Assembly (NCBI GenBank): GCA_001599715.1 | Contig: BCHU01000014.1 | Location: 434,001 to 498,000, forward strand | Direction: 5' to 3' | DNA: 64,000 nt | From: Phaeotremella fagi | Lineage: Eukaryota > Basidiomycota > Tremellomycetes > Tremellales > Phaeotremellaceae | Shown: piece by piece, positions 37,401 to 50,078 of the stretch | How the letters are laid out: each line of letters starts with the position of its first letter | Position numbering within the stretch: position 1 is the stretch's first letter | Position numbers and translations under genes: made by a program | Notes under the pieces: generated by a model | What the model was told of the DNA's origin: nothing | The model's database searches: none | The model's input: only the letters and a program-made list of their open reading frames with translations

Positions 37401-39532
37401 ATGTCAAACCACGTCACAGTAACCTCACCAGATCATTTCAAATCACTCCTTTCAGCCGATTTAAATCGAGTTTCATGTCTCAACTTTTGGGCTCCATGGG
37501 CTGAACCATGTACAGCCTTCAATAAATTCGTCGAAGACGTCGCACAGAAATATCCATCCATCTTGTTCCTAGTTGTAAGTCAGTCGTATATTCTCGACCA
37601 TGCGTCAACAGAAATCAATTTCGCATGGTGACAACGAGATTCGTTGTTGATTACTAAGCTGATTTGTTGATTTTAGATTGAAGCTGAATCCCTAGCTGAT
37701 ATCTCTGAATCGTTTGATATCGAAGCTGTCCCTTCTTTCATCCTTCTACGTGTAAGTGGTATCTATTTTACTACTGTCGTCATCACAAATCGAGGAATTC
37801 TCCAATGTCTTCTTTGGGATAGTCGTCCTGGACTTCTTCTCAATCCCTTGACATCATCTTCCATCTAAATCTCTCTTTTCATTTTATACCTACCGGAGCT
37901 AGGTCTCATACACGTTTCTTATCATCAATCCTTTCACGATTGGACATGATTTTCGGGATATCACACGAATAGAAAAAGTCGTTGTCGGCCGCGGTCGGTG
38001 CTCTGGAGTTGTCCTTTCATGGTGGTGGAGCGGTGGTGTCTGAGAATGGTCTCAACTCATTTCCCTTCACTCTCCTTCTTCATGTATAAGGAGACAAGTA
38101 GGGGAATATCTCCTCTGTTCTTGACTTTCATTTCCAATTCCCCCCATTCCACTGATATCGTTGACTTTATCGCTGACAATATCGGTTTCAATTCATAAAT
38201 CATGGATCCCTCTACTCCCTCAACACCACCATTTCGTCCCCGTCATTCAACCCAAATTAAATCTCCTTTAAACCCTGCATCTCACGCCCAACCAATCGCT
38301 GCTCTCCGTCGTCCTTCCATCCCCGGTTCACCTTACAATCGAAAACCTCCTGTCCTCGCTACCCCTCGTTCACCTCTTTCGTATCTCGCAAATTCCCCTT
38401 CTTCTCTTACCACATCATCTAATTCATCTTTAATCTCTCAATGGCTTAAAACCCCACCTTCCTCCCCTACTTCTTCTATTGGCTTCCCACCCTCACCCAA
38501 CGTTTTCCCTACGAAAATCAAACCCCAAACTCGTAACCACGTCAAAATCCCTTCTTCACTCTCATCATCTCATTCGGTTTCTGATCATATCCAACTCCCT
38601 TCTCCCTTGGATAAACTCAATTATCTTCAATCGATCCCGCCTTCTCCTCCAATTTTATTCTCCCCAACTCACATGCTTGAACTTTCACCAACGATCGCTT
38701 CAAATGATGGACAACGGTTCGTTCCATCTCCGTTCACGAATGTTCATCAAACTCCGCCAACTCAAATATCACCCATACCACGTCAACAAATCTCTACTCC
38801 ACCACGTCGTGGCTCTGGTCTCTCTCACGAATTTGGTCAATTGGATTTAATCGATAACGACACTGATACCGATACCGCTGTCGATAACGGTGGCGATTCT
38901 CGGTCCATGTGACGACTTGAATTTGCTTTCTATCATTGTAATTCTATGTACAACAAATTATACCCACAGGGACATACCCTTTTAGCTCGTCATTCAGGAG
39001 CGGATACGAATCTTTTAACTTCTCTTTTAAATCAACATTCAGGATCGACATCATCAACTTCAACAACAACACCATTATCAACCACAACATCAGCCCCACC
39101 TCCACCACCAGTCGCAGCCAAACCAAGAACGGAAGAAGAGATAACAGCGAGATGTCACGAATTGATGAACAAACACAAAGTCATGCTCTTCATGAAAGGA
39201 AATCCTTCGGCTCCTAAATGTGGCTTCTCAAGACAGACTGTTGGATTGTTACGTGAGAAGGGAGTTGAATTTGCTTGGTTTGATATATTCAGTGACGAGG
39301 ATGTTAGACAGGGATTGAAACGGGTTAACGACTGGCCCAGTAGGTCTTGATATATTTGAACCATTTAGTGTTGATATTGACAATGTGTTATTACCTTTTA
39401 GCCTTCCCTCAAATCATACTCAATGGTGAACTCGTTGGTGGACTTGATATTCTTAAGGAAATGATGGAATCAGGTGAATGGGATGAATTGTATCATGGTG
39501 AGGAGGGAGAGAAGGAGATTGAGAAAGCTTGA
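37401..39532 (+). CDS. GRX4: Monothiol glutaredoxin GRX4 (thioredoxin + CGFS domain)
   Basis: Binds Fe-S clusters and relays iron status to transcription factors in fungi. Four exons (37401-37574, 37677-37751, 38970-39339, 39402-39532) give 249 residues. The N-terminal thioredoxin-like domain has [10 protein letters not shown] (WAEPC in place of WCGPC), [14 protein letters not shown] and, across the intron, [15 protein letters not shown] Ser/Thr/Pro linker leads to the glutaredoxin domain: [22 protein letters not shown] with the single-Cys CGFS active site, [37 protein letters not shown]. There is one Grx domain, as usual in fungi. Intron 2 (37752-38969) is 1218 nt, about twenty times the normal size here, and contains another open frame. 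Confidence 0.93.
38202..38912 (+). CDS. Nested open frame in GRX4 intron 2, S/T-P-rich protein
   Basis: An uninterrupted 236-codon frame on the same strand as GRX4 and wholly inside its second intron. It starts at ATG in good context (aaatcATGG) and stops 58 bases before the acceptor. I do not recognise it. It is disordered by composition and has 18 Ser-Pro or Thr-Pro sites, among them [50 protein letters not shown]. It ends in a D/T-rich acidic tail. Such dense S/T-P sites suggest a CDK or MAPK target, but that is inference. It may be an independent nested gene, an alternative transcript from an internal promoter (the 440 bases before it could hold one), or a retained coding relic. Confidence 0.55.
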   Translation: MDPSTPSTPPFRPRHSTQIKSPLNPASHAQPIAALRRPSIPGSPYNRKPPVLATPRSPLSYLANSPSSLTTSSNSSLISQWLKTPPSSPTSSIGFPPSPNVFPTKIKPQTRNHVKIPSSLSSSHSVSDHIQLPSPLDKLNYLQSIPPSPPILFSPTHMLELSPTIASNDGQRFVPSPFTNVHQTPPTQISPIPRQQISTPPRRGSGLSHEFGQLDLIDNDTDTDTAVDNGGDSRSM

Positions 39533-40715
39533 AGTGGGGAGTTGAGCAGGTAGAAGTTTTTCTGTAGATATTCATATTATCGTTCTTTTCCGTTCTCGTA
39601 CGTATTATCATTTGATATGTTATCGGTATCGTACCAAATCCAAGAATCTCTTTAATTCGACTACGACGTCCTTGAGTCGAAGATGACCACTGACGGAGAG
39701 ATAGTTTGGATGAATCTCAAGGCACCTACCATCGTAGACCTCACTGATATCTGTGAGTTGGATAAGGGTCTGTCGAGAGCCATTGTGTCAAGACGGGCGA
39801 ACATCCGGTAAATACGGGCTGAAGGTTTCACCAGTGTGTTTGCAAGGCCTTGCTCGGAGGCAGACTGCGAAAACCATAATCAACAAGTCCATTCCTCAGC
39901 AAGTCACTAAGAGCAAGATATGATATTCAGACCCCGAAAAGAAGCGTTGGCTGTTTAAGATCTGGTTGTGGATGCTAGTGTGCTCGTGAAGCGGTAGAGA
40001 TGGTTGAGTATATATTCATTCACAAATTTATGATGTACCAAGTATGTAGCAGTGTCGGGAATAAACTCCCATAACCCGATAAGATCAAGAGATTGAAGAA
40101 GATTCCGACGCACGTTCAAGGTAACAAGATATTCTTTCTTAAACTTTACGCCCTTTCTATATCCTGACCATACCTTCCTGATTCCCGTGCTGCGCCCCGT
40201 CCCCTTCTTACCCCGTCCTCACGTCTGAAGCCACCAAACGATCGTAATTAGTATTCTAATTATAGCTATTCCAACCCTTGATCCCTCACATGTCAAGGGT
40301 TTAAGGTGACTTACTCCAAGGTTAATCTAATCATAGAATCACACCAAGAAAAGTCAGTTCCAGTTCCACACTCGTACATGAAACTCCTGTTCATCACCAA
40401 ATGTAACACACGTTTCTCGATGACTCCAAATTTGATCGTTTCTAGAGAAACGTTATATCAATGCACAGTGCATCGTGTGACAACTTTAGCACGTTCACAT
40501 GAATAAAGTTGTCTAACCTTTCTCATTCGTTCAAAGAAATCAAACCCGAAAAGAACAATCAAAAAAAAAATTGCTCACATTCCAAAAAAAAAAAAGTTTC
40601 AAGAATTCCAAAAAAAAGTTGGAGCGTGTATATATATATATATAAACCTCCAATAGTCAAACTCTTTTTCTTCTCATCAAAAAGAATCAGAACTAATTTG
40701 ATTTCTGAATCAAAA
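39533..40715. other. 1.2-kb intergenic region upstream of the transporter
   Basis: A plus-strand open frame of about 42 codons starts at ATG 39684 (MTTDGEIVWMNLKAPTIVDL) and runs into a TAA next to a GTAAAT donor-like site; it has no recognised domain and may be a decayed gene or a small one. From about 40556 to 40620 there are three A-tracts of 8-13 bases. A TATA run follows. The rest looks like promoter and 5' UTR of the transporter. Confidence 0.45.
40629..40645 (+). promoter_or_regulatory. TATA element of the GIT1-like transporter gene
   Basis: An alternating (TA)n run, then AA, 71-87 bases before the ATG, preceded by three poly-A tracts that would exclude nucleosomes. This is a strong, inducible-looking core promoter. 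Confidence 0.5.
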
Positions 40716-42910
40716 ATGGCTACTATTCAAGCTAACGAGAACATTGATGAGAAACATCTCAAAGATGTTGATACCGAACCTCAAGATCAAGTTGCTCAAT
40801 CATCCGCTTTGGCTGAGTTAGAATCTGGTCCTGGTGCTGTCACTGGTATGTCTTCCAACTTTTACAGTATCATGTCGAGCTTCATACTCATACTTGTGAT
40901 GTAGCCACCCGTTCTGATTACTTCACCTTGTTGGCTTCCGGTTTCGCTTTGGTTTCAGATGGTTATCAAGTAAGTTTCGTCTCGTGATAGCAGTAAAGTT
41001 TATAGGTACTGATCATAGCTATAGAACAATTTGCCAACAATCTTCAACCCAGTTTTCGTATGTCTTCACAACAAGAATTCTTGGAGGATCGTGAAACTAA
41101 TCAAAAAATAATCTTTTTCAGAAAATCCTTTACGCTTCATACTACACTTCAGATGTTTCCACCAGAGTTTCCAACTCACTTCTCGTTGGTGGTAAGTCAA
41201 CACTTTCCCTCCACTGTATCAAGATCCGAAACTAAACGTCAAAACCTGTAGAAATCATCGGTCAATTATTCGTCGGTATCATTTGTGACAGAGTCGGCAG
41301 AAAAACTGCCATGATCGGTACAACATTATTAATTGTTTTGGGTGGTATCTTGGCCACAGCTTCATCAGGTAACAGTACGTTTGTCTCCATCTAAGACGTT
41401 TACAATTCATCCTGATCAATCTTTTTTAGCCGTCGAAGGGATGTTCTGGATGATGACTATCGCTAGAGGTATCGTTGGTGTCGGTGTCGGTGGTGAATAT
41501 CCAGCTTGTTCAACTTCAGCTTCCGAGGCTGCCAACGAGAAATTCGGTCGTGATCGTGGAAAGGCTTTTATCCTCGTTACCAAGTGAGTCTAAAAGGACT
41601 TAGGAAAAATTAGATGAAACGGTGCTGATGCACAACAGCTTGATGTTGTCTATCGGTGGACCAATCGTCATCTCCCTTTACTTGATCATCATCACTGGAT
41701 CTCATTACGGTGGAACAACCTCTGCTGATGATTTGTACAAACTCTCTTACTCTTGGAGAATCAGTATGGCCATCGGTATCGTTATCCCATTAAGTGTCTT
41801 CTACTTCAGGTGTGTAGTCTTCAATAGGTCTTTTTACGATCCACTAAATCATGATTCAGACTCAAAATGATGAACTCAAAACTCTACCGTCGTAACGCCA
41901 TCAGACACAGTACCCCATACGGGTTAATCCTCAAAAGATATTGGAAAACTTTGTTAGGTACAGCTGGAACCTGGTGTAAGTCAACTAGCTCCACTAAATT
42001 TGTCGTCCGTCCACTAAACAACCCCCTGCTAGTCCTTTACGATTTCGTAACCTTCCCCAACGGTATTTTCAGTTCAACAATTATCGCCGGTGTCATCCCC
42101 GGTGCCGGTCTCGTCCTAACTCTCGAATGGACACTTTTACTCTCCGTCCTTTCTTTACCAGGTGTTTTCATCGGTGCTTGGATCGTCAAATAGTGAGTCG
42201 ACTTTCAGTTCCGGAGAAGTGGCACTAACTCCTTTCTTCAGCACTGGTCGTAGAAATCTCTTGATGCTCGGTTTCTCTGGTTACATCGTTTTCGGATTAA
42301 TCGTTGGTAGTAAGTCCACTTCTTCGCCACTTAAATAAAAAGTCGCGCCTTACAATGATACAGTTTCGTACGATAAGATTACATTGGTTATCCCAGCCTT
42401 CATCATCATGTAAGTGGCACTTCTCACCTCCCACCCTCCCGACACCCCTCTTCAACCTCCAATCGTTTTTTTCTTTGTTCTTTCGCTAATCCTTGTATAA
42501 TCAGGTACGCCCTCATGCAATCATCAGGTAACATGGGTCCCGGAAACATGGAAGGAACTATCTCAGCCGAATCTTACCCAACAAGTATCAGAGGAACATG
42601 TTACGGATTCTCCGCCGCCGTTGGAAAAGCTGGTGCAGCCATCGGAACCCAATCCTTCACCCCCATCCAAAACAACCTCGGTAAAAAATGGACTTTCATC
42701 ATCGCAGCCATCTGTGGTCTTGTCGGTGTCATCCTCGCCTATTTCTTCGTTGAAGACAAAGGAAAAGATAGACTCGAGAAGGAAGATGAAGAATGGAGAC
42801 AATACCTCGTCGAACACGGTTACGGAGATCTTCAAATGGGTGATGGTTCTTCCGGTGTTCATATTGCCGAGACTAACAAGGAGGTTGAGGAGTTGACCTT
42901 TGAGAAATAG
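40716..42910 (+). CDS. MFS transporter, GIT1/phosphate symporter type
   Basis: Twelve-TM major facilitator of the phosphate:H+/glycerophosphodiester family (TC 2.A.1.9). Spliced reading gives FALVSDGYQNNLPTIFNPVF at the first helix, then GEIIGQLFVGIICDRVGRKTAM (MFS motif A), ARGIVGVGVGGEYPACSTSASE, a large central loop with SWRISMAIGIVIPLSVFYFRLKM, FLYDFVTFPNGIFSSTIIA, and SSGNMGPGNMEGTISAESYPTSIRGTCYGFSAAVGKAGAAIG, which is the family hallmark. The acidic, Glu/Lys-rich C-terminus is cytosolic. About nine short introns. GIT1 proteins import glycerophosphoinositol and phosphate; which of these is used here cannot be told. Confidence 0.88.
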
Positions 42911-43023
42911 AGTTTTGGGAGGGTGATGGGTGATAGCGATGATGGAAGAGGTGTTTTTAATTAAAGTTTACGGGTTTTTTCATTTTTAGTGCCACTTTTA
43001 ATTTTTGACGTCTTGAGATTTTA

Positions 43024-43377
43024 CTTGTTAATATTCTTACTTCCTTCATTGATGCATACTAGATTATAGAGAATGGGGTCTCTGCACTGAACGTATCGAT
43101 ACCAATTTGCATCGTTGATGAACATCGACATTCGAAACACAGTAGTGAGGTTGGGCTCAGCCGACATGAACTTGAATTGATTCATGGTGATCTTGCCATT
43201 GGTGAATATGACTGTAATGATATTGTTACTGTTAGTCCACCAATTACCGAATTGGTCTATTGCTGAAGCTGGAGGAGGATCGGAAAGTCCGAATACTCTG
43301 AGCGGTATGATCTTGACGTATTCACGAGGAGGACCGTTGATTGAGTGGGAGAAGAAATGTTCAGTGAAACCGTCTCT
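43024..43377 (-). other. Unassigned 118-codon open frame between two convergent genes
   Basis: Reading 43377 down to 43024 gives 118 codons with no stop, ending at TAA 43023-43021. It has no ATG until late, so it would have to be a 3' exon or a broken gene. The translation looks protein-like: HFFSHSINGPPREYVKIIP, DQFGNWWTNSNNIITVIF, FRMSMFINDANWYRYVQC. I do not recognise it. It lies between the transporter stop (42910) and the TSC2 stop (43498). A possible small first exon (MSYHDSIL) lies near 43470. The plus strand of the same register is also open for 69 codons without an ATG. Confidence 0.35.
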
Positions 43378-43497
43378 TCAGTGATCATCAAGGTATAGGA
43401 ATTACAGTAATGTGATGAAATACATGTACATTTAACATAACATTAGTATAGAATCGTGATATGACATTTTCACACTATGACAAACAATATGTTACTT

Positions 43498-46400
43498 TTA
43501 ATTTTCATTCTTCGGCTTCGCGGGTGTATAACTTTTGGTGAAGCTAAGAATAAGTCAGTCGTTTGTTTCTAGCCAATGTCAATACTATCACGACTTACTC
43601 TCTCAACATCTCCGCTTTCTTTTGATCGTCCCCTGGTAATTCGATTGGTTCCAAGCTATTTCACAAACAGTCTCAGTCAAAAATCATCGCAGTACTTAGA
43701 ACCACGCACCTATCCCTCAAACGACCGATAGCCTTCAATCTAGCTCTCCAACTGGTGATATACTCAGCATTCATCGGATCCTCATTATCCTTGGCTTCGC
43801 GAATATGTCTAAATCTAGCACTCATATCATGAGCATGATGAGCGACCTGTCTAACGAAAATCGGTAAAGCCCTCCTCGAAATCAATTTATGTTCACCGAT
43901 CGGTGAAAAATCAGGCATCCCACTACAACGTTGTAGAGTGACTTTGAAGAAATCTTCTTCATCACCACTTTGCCAATCTTCTGATGATGCGTATGTCGGT
44001 CCACCGAACCCACTTGATGGATGGACAGTTTCAGCAGTTGCGTGTGGTGTAATGACAATGTTGACAAATTGGAATTGTGTTTGAATAGTGTTGAAATCGT
44101 ACGGGATACCGGAATCGTTATAGATGATCCGGACGTAGTCATTACCCACCAATCTCTTCTTCGCAGTTTGAGCAGGATCGTGTTCGCGATTCGGCATCAT
44201 CGTAGGTGCATGGAAGATGATTTGTGATAAATCGTCCCACCAGGCGTAAGCATATTCACCGTCGATATCCTCAGTTCGATCTAGACCACCAACATAAACG
44301 TCAACCTGTCCTTTTAATCTGATCAATCTTCCTAGACCAGATATGAAATCTAGATATAAAGCTGAACCATCGATGTTGTTCAATATCTCTCGTTCAGTCT
44401 TCTGACCTGGACCGACATATAAAACAGCGATTCTGAGTGTGTCAATGACTGGTATTCCAGTTATACCACGAAGTTTTCTTTGATTTTCAGATGTTTCCGG
44501 TATCAGTCTGTTTCTAGGAACTTCAAGACTGGCGTTGGGGTACGAAGAGATAAGTTGAAGTGCCAAGTAGCTTGGTTCGATTACGACATCTTTGCGTCTT
44601 TGAGAAGGAGTTGCTCCACTCCAGATGAATCCATGTTGGGAACTGAAATCGAAATTGATGGATCCAGGAGCAGCGTTATTTGACATAACAATATCTTTCG
44701 GATTGACGTCGGAGTCCGTTACCTTGTCATCAGCATCATCCTCCACTTTTTCTGATATTGGCAAGACTTCGTTTGGAGAGCTGATTTGACGTTGACGGTT
44801 AGCCATAAGTACAGCAGGTAAGGAGACCATATCAGCATTTCCTTCGCCAAGTTCAAGAAGAGGTACGTTCTCCAATTTGCAAACAACTGAAGTAGATCCC
44901 GTAGGTCTGACGGTTGTGATAGTAGCCCAACCTGTTCTAGTATGCGAGCTGATCGTAACGATGGCACCACCCAATAACCACGATTGAGATTTAGGAGGTT
45001 CTTTTTCTAAATTTTCCGTCATCACCATTTCTGATAAAAATGAAGTTGCAGGTTTAGGATCGGCGTTACCATATGTATACCTTGCTAACCAATCGAAACA
45101 CACTTCTGCCATTTCGTCGACCATAACTTTTTTAGATTTGCCACGGAGTAATCCTTGAGTCAACTCGGTGACATGACTAGGTCGTTGAGGTAATTTGACA
45201 GCCATGAACCAGGTATAAATCGAGTGATACGCTAGAGCGATCACATGTTGAGATAAAGTGTAAGCTTCACTGGTTTCTGGGTTAGAAAACTCTACAGGCG
45301 AATCCGACCTAGCATTGTGTTCTTGAATATAATTCAAAGCTACCGTGAATACCAAACGATAATGATCATCAGTGAAATTTCCGTATAAAGCCGGGATCTG
45401 ACCCAACGCCAACAAAAACTCCAAAATATGAACGGCGACCGCTGGAGTTGATAAAATCTGTTGCATTTTGGAAATGATAGCGACGTAATGTTTCGAAACC
45501 GATTGCTCCAATTCGTAAATCGCCACCGTTAAAGCTTGTAAACAAGGTTTAGCTAATGTTGCATTACCTTCCAAACCAGCTAATAGAGCAGCGACCAAGA
45601 AATCTTGTTCCTCCCTCGAAAAGATCCCACGGTAACTGATTAGGATCGATAAAGATTGATAAGCAGCAGCGTTGATGTGGACTCTTTTGATGAAAGACGG
45701 TAACTGAAATCTTCTCTCCCACCGATTTTCTTTCGCTGTAACCCCATCACAAAGTGCAGATAATAAAGCTTTGACTTCGGCAGTCGCTCTTTTCCCATGG
45801 AAGAAATGTTTGTTTCCCAGTTGAAGTGGTAGGAACGTTAAAACATAACTGACCAACTCCCAATCATGTTCATATCTAAGTATTCCGTTCAATGCTCTCA
45901 AATATTCCGAAACAGGTAACCAGACGCCTTCGACCTGAGGACCGTTCTCTAATTTGAGGGATGGATGAGAGGGATCATATGTTGTCATCCCTTCACTAGG
46001 TTGAGTGTCGGGCGGAATCTCGAAAGGTAACGTATCGGGTATACTCCACAATGGATTGTAATTTTGAGGTTGAGGATCCGCGGTACGAATGATAGGAGCG
46101 TGTTTTGAACGAGACCGACTTCGAAGAGCGGTATCAGAGATTCGTGCACCTCGACCACGTTCCTCAGTATCAATTTTCGGTAATGATCCTAGATTTCTAG
46201 CTTTTCGACGAGCTTCATCAGCTTCATAAACCGGTCGTACACTGTCTTCAGCTTCTTTGGTTCGATACAGATTCGCAGCAAATTGAGTAATGAAAATATC
46301 GATATCCGCGCGAACATAGATTCGATGTTTTCTGTCAGCTCGTAATCTTGTTAACCATTGTAGAATAGCCAACCGGGCCCTAGGACATCGTGCAGGTATG

Positions 46401-49400
46401 GTCGGGACGGTACTTTCAGCAGTGGCTGATGAATAAAGTAGATTCAGTAAATCTCTATAGATAGTAAGACATCTTGATGAAGCTGGAGTTCTAGTCGCCT
46501 TCGATTGGGTCACAGAATGAACAGGAGCAAAAGTCAAACGTGTGAAGATAGCAATGAGAGCTGCGATAGCGTGTAGACTTCGACAACGATCGTGATTAAC
46601 CGAAGGTACGGGAGCAGGACTAATGACAGGTGACACAGGAGTGTCTGATGGTGAAGGAGACGACATTGCTGGTAACTCCTTGGTCTTTGTTGGCGGCGAG
46701 AGTAAACTTCGTAACCCCGACGCAGCTGTCTCTCTGGGTCTTCCCTCACGACTATCTCGACTTGATCGTTTATCGTTCTCCATTGTAGTCGAAGTCGGTG
46801 TTGGTTGAGACGAACGACCCGTAGTGGTATCAGCACACGGTATGAGTGTTGCCACCCTAATGATGAGTTTTCGAATAGCATCAAAACTTCCTCCAGATGC
46901 AGCTTCTTGAACACTGGCAGTAGGTAGAGCCGCAGCGTCCTCATCATCGACATCTTGTTCAGCCATACTGGCTCGAGCTTTCCTTCTCTCCTCATCCTTT
47001 TCCATGGTTTCAGCAACAGCAGCAGAGACAAGAACCGCCAAAGCGTCTCTTCCAAAGTCAGGATCCATCTCATCCAGTAAAGTTTGTTCCAAGAACGGCA
47101 CCAAGACTTGAGCCACTAATTCAGCTCTGTGTTCCGGTAACTCCTCCGTGTAGACGTAAACAGTATTGAACAGTAAAGACGCGACTCGTCGACGAGCTAT
47201 TGGAAAGTCGTTACTCGCCATATGGTAAGCTTTCAAGAGTTTCCATAAATTCGCCAACCATCCTTCGGTGAATGGTAAGCAGAGATGCTCCTTTTCGTAA
47301 TAATCGATAACGGTCTTGGCGTCGTCTTCAGATAAGTGCGGAGCTAGCGACACCAAACAATCGATATATTGTGGATGATAAAATGTTGTTGCCTCACTAG
47401 TCGAGGTATGTAATCGACCTATAGCATCTGGAAGTTGATGGATGATAGTGCTAAACATGGCTACCACAGGCGAGGAGTCGCCAGCGACGATGTTCAATGG
47501 ATGACCATTAGGATCCCTGGAACGTCAGTTGAGATTCGGACGAGAAACTTACCTAGAGTTCAATATAATTGGCAAAACTCCCCTAATGATGTCACCAGCA
47601 GCTTCACCTTCAATCCAGGCATCTCCGGCGACTCTTTCGCCCCCAGATCCACTTTCTAATTCTTCAATATGGTCATGAAGCAACAGCAATATCTCAAAAT
47701 CAACCGATTGCCAATCCGCCCATTTGGTAGGATCTGAAAAACGTGAGGTCGATTGAGCTTGAATAAGAGATGGTACAAGGGAAGAAAGAGAAACCGATTT
47801 CAGATCCTCATCACTGAAATGTGATTTCGATTTCCTGACTAGATATCTCGCAGCACTGTTTCATTAGTTGAGCTCAAGTATGACGACTTACATTACAGCA
47901 CCTCGCGTTATCTTTCGATTTATTTCCAAAGATTTTTGACCCTCTATCGATTTATTTTCTAAAATTCTACGAACGGCATTTTCACCTTGACGTCCACCTC
48001 TTGATTTGGGAATGAATCGAAGTAAATCCAAAGCAACGGTATCCTGTTGAAGATCACAATCGTCCTGACCAAAGGCGAAGCATACAAACTCTAATATCTT
48101 GGTGAAGACCTTTGGATCGATTGATGTCGACGTGATGACTACTCTGAGAAACGCTGCCAGTGAAGGGATAGCTAGCGGCCATCGGGCCTGTCGAGAAGAC
48201 GTCGACAGTAACATAGAACTGATACCTAACCTCGGAGAAGCATTTAAAGATGTGACCGAACGACGGATAGTTTTGGGTACATTCGACGACTGAGGAGCTC
48301 TGGATTGACTGACAGATTTTCGTAGAGATTGGTCAAGATTTTGAGTATTGGTTACAGGGGAATTGATGATACTTGACGAAGGTGAACCGTTATGACTACC
48401 ACTTCTTGCAAGATTGATGTCTCCGACTTGCGATTTGACCGAAAGTAAACCAGTCCAATAGAGATCAAGAATGGGATCGACCACGGCAGTAATATCAGAT
48501 GGGGCGAAGACAGCAGCATGACTAGAGACGATGGAAGAAAGAAGATCTATAATCGATGAAGCAGCTTCGATTGGGGACGCAGCTTTGATTTGAGAGAATG
48601 GTTGATTCTGAAATCAGTGATCTTATCAAATGTCACAAACTCACAATGGTAGCATCCCCGAGATCCACACTGTCCTCAAAGGTCGAACACCAATTCACCC
48701 AGTCATTCTTCAACGAGAGTAAAGTTCTCATTAACCAGCCCACGATACCCTTCATCCCATCAACTTCAGTCCCGTTCTTAGTTAAAGCCTTCAAAGCACC
48801 GACTTCAACGAATATCTGATCCGTTTTAGCTGTACCCGGTTGACCACCACTGGGAGCAACAATCAATTTGTAAATAGATTGAACATTGATTTCCTCTGGT
48901 AAAGGAATTGCCGTTGCTTCCAGAATATATGAAGACGGGGGTGAAATGGCGATTAAAGCAGCTAGAAGTCTGATTGCAGCTGTTCGAAGAGCGTAATCTG
49001 TTTTTGGATTTGCGAACTCGACAGCTTTTATATAAAGTAACCGTATATCTTCAGGTGTAACGATCTCCGAGCCCAAATCCCCTTTATCGTCATGTAGTAC
49101 ATCGCCTCTGGCGTATAACTGATTAGCCAACCATACAGCAGTAGCTTTAACGATTTCGCAAAGGGCAGCCACGGTATCAGTCTCTCCAGGTTGCATTAAA
49201 CTGATCGCAGTAGATAAATGAAAAGGTTTATTCGAGGTGACAGAAGGTAGATTCGTAGTTGAAGTCTTTGGTGAAACATGATCATCACTTTGACTCGTTA
49301 TACTGTCTTTACGTTTCTCTTGTGTGGTTTTGGAAGGGACTACTGTTTGACGTCGACCAAATATCGTTGGGAGGAAGGAGAGGGGACCACCACCGCCCCC

Positions 49401-49478
49401 ACCTCCTGTTGACCCCGAGCTGGAACTTTGATGTCCATGTCCACTCGGACGGTCTTTCGACCGTTCCCTATCTGCCAT
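43498..49478 (-). CDS. TSC2: Tuberin-like Rheb GAP (TSC2)
   Basis: GTPase-activating protein for Rheb, a negative regulator of TORC1. The middle exon alone encodes 1274 residues. The long N-terminal part is helical-repeat (HEAT-like), as in tuberin. The C-terminal RapGAP domain reads LYVGPGQKTEREILNN, FISGLGRLIRLKG, VYVGGLDR, FHAPTMMPNREHDP, KKRLVGNDYVRIIYNDSG with the asparagine thumb in GND, and IPYDFNTIQTQFQFVNIVITPH, which is nearly diagnostic for tuberin. The start MADRERSKDRPSGHG is followed by a Gly/Ser-rich leader. The 3' end needs two further short exons after the long one, ending YTPAKPKNEN. The partner TSC1 is not in this window. Confidence 0.93.
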
Positions 49479-50078
49479 ATAGGTTGGAGGAGGAATTCTG
49501 AAATTTTCAAAGGGCGATTAAATGGGTTAAGAGATAGGCGTTCGAGTGTTTTGAGGGGATGTGTAAAGGTGATAACGGAGCTATTAAGGGGAGTTGTTAA
49601 TGATATGTAGTCGTCTATTTGAATTGTATGATCATTCCTTTTGTCTGGAGATAGTCTTTGGATGAGATTAGTGATGAGGTTGTATGTACAGAATGGCAAG
49701 TAATAATAAGAATATGAGAGAAAATGATAAATGTAGATGACTGGATTTGGTGTACGGACGGGTCAAATTGGGAAAAGCGTCATACTCGCGTGGCATCTTC
49801 CTTTGGTTTGGTTGGTGAGTGTCGGACGAGGGCGCAGTTCATACATTGGGTGTATCAATCCCTTCCTTCGAATCTTCTGCCTATAGAAACATCTACAGTA
49901 CATGTCTATACCTCAAATGCCTTAGTTTGCGAGAAAAACGTTTGAAGTTCATTCGCACATGGAGATTTCAAAAGTCGAAAACAATCGTGGCATCAACTAA
50001 CTACAATACAAAAACGGAAATTCAAGGTACCGAGAAAAGGTATCGAGAAAAACCTCACCCTCCTTTAACACGGAATCC
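49479..50078. other. Intergenic region
   Basis: Upstream region of TSC2 and 3' flank of the first SDR gene. Several short open frames with no recognisable content. No gene is supported. Confidence 0.5.

Noticed and set aside
46534..47073. 179-codon minus-strand frame inside TSC2.
   Set aside because: It overlaps the clear tuberin frame in another phase and is Leu/Arg-rich as expected of a shadow frame.
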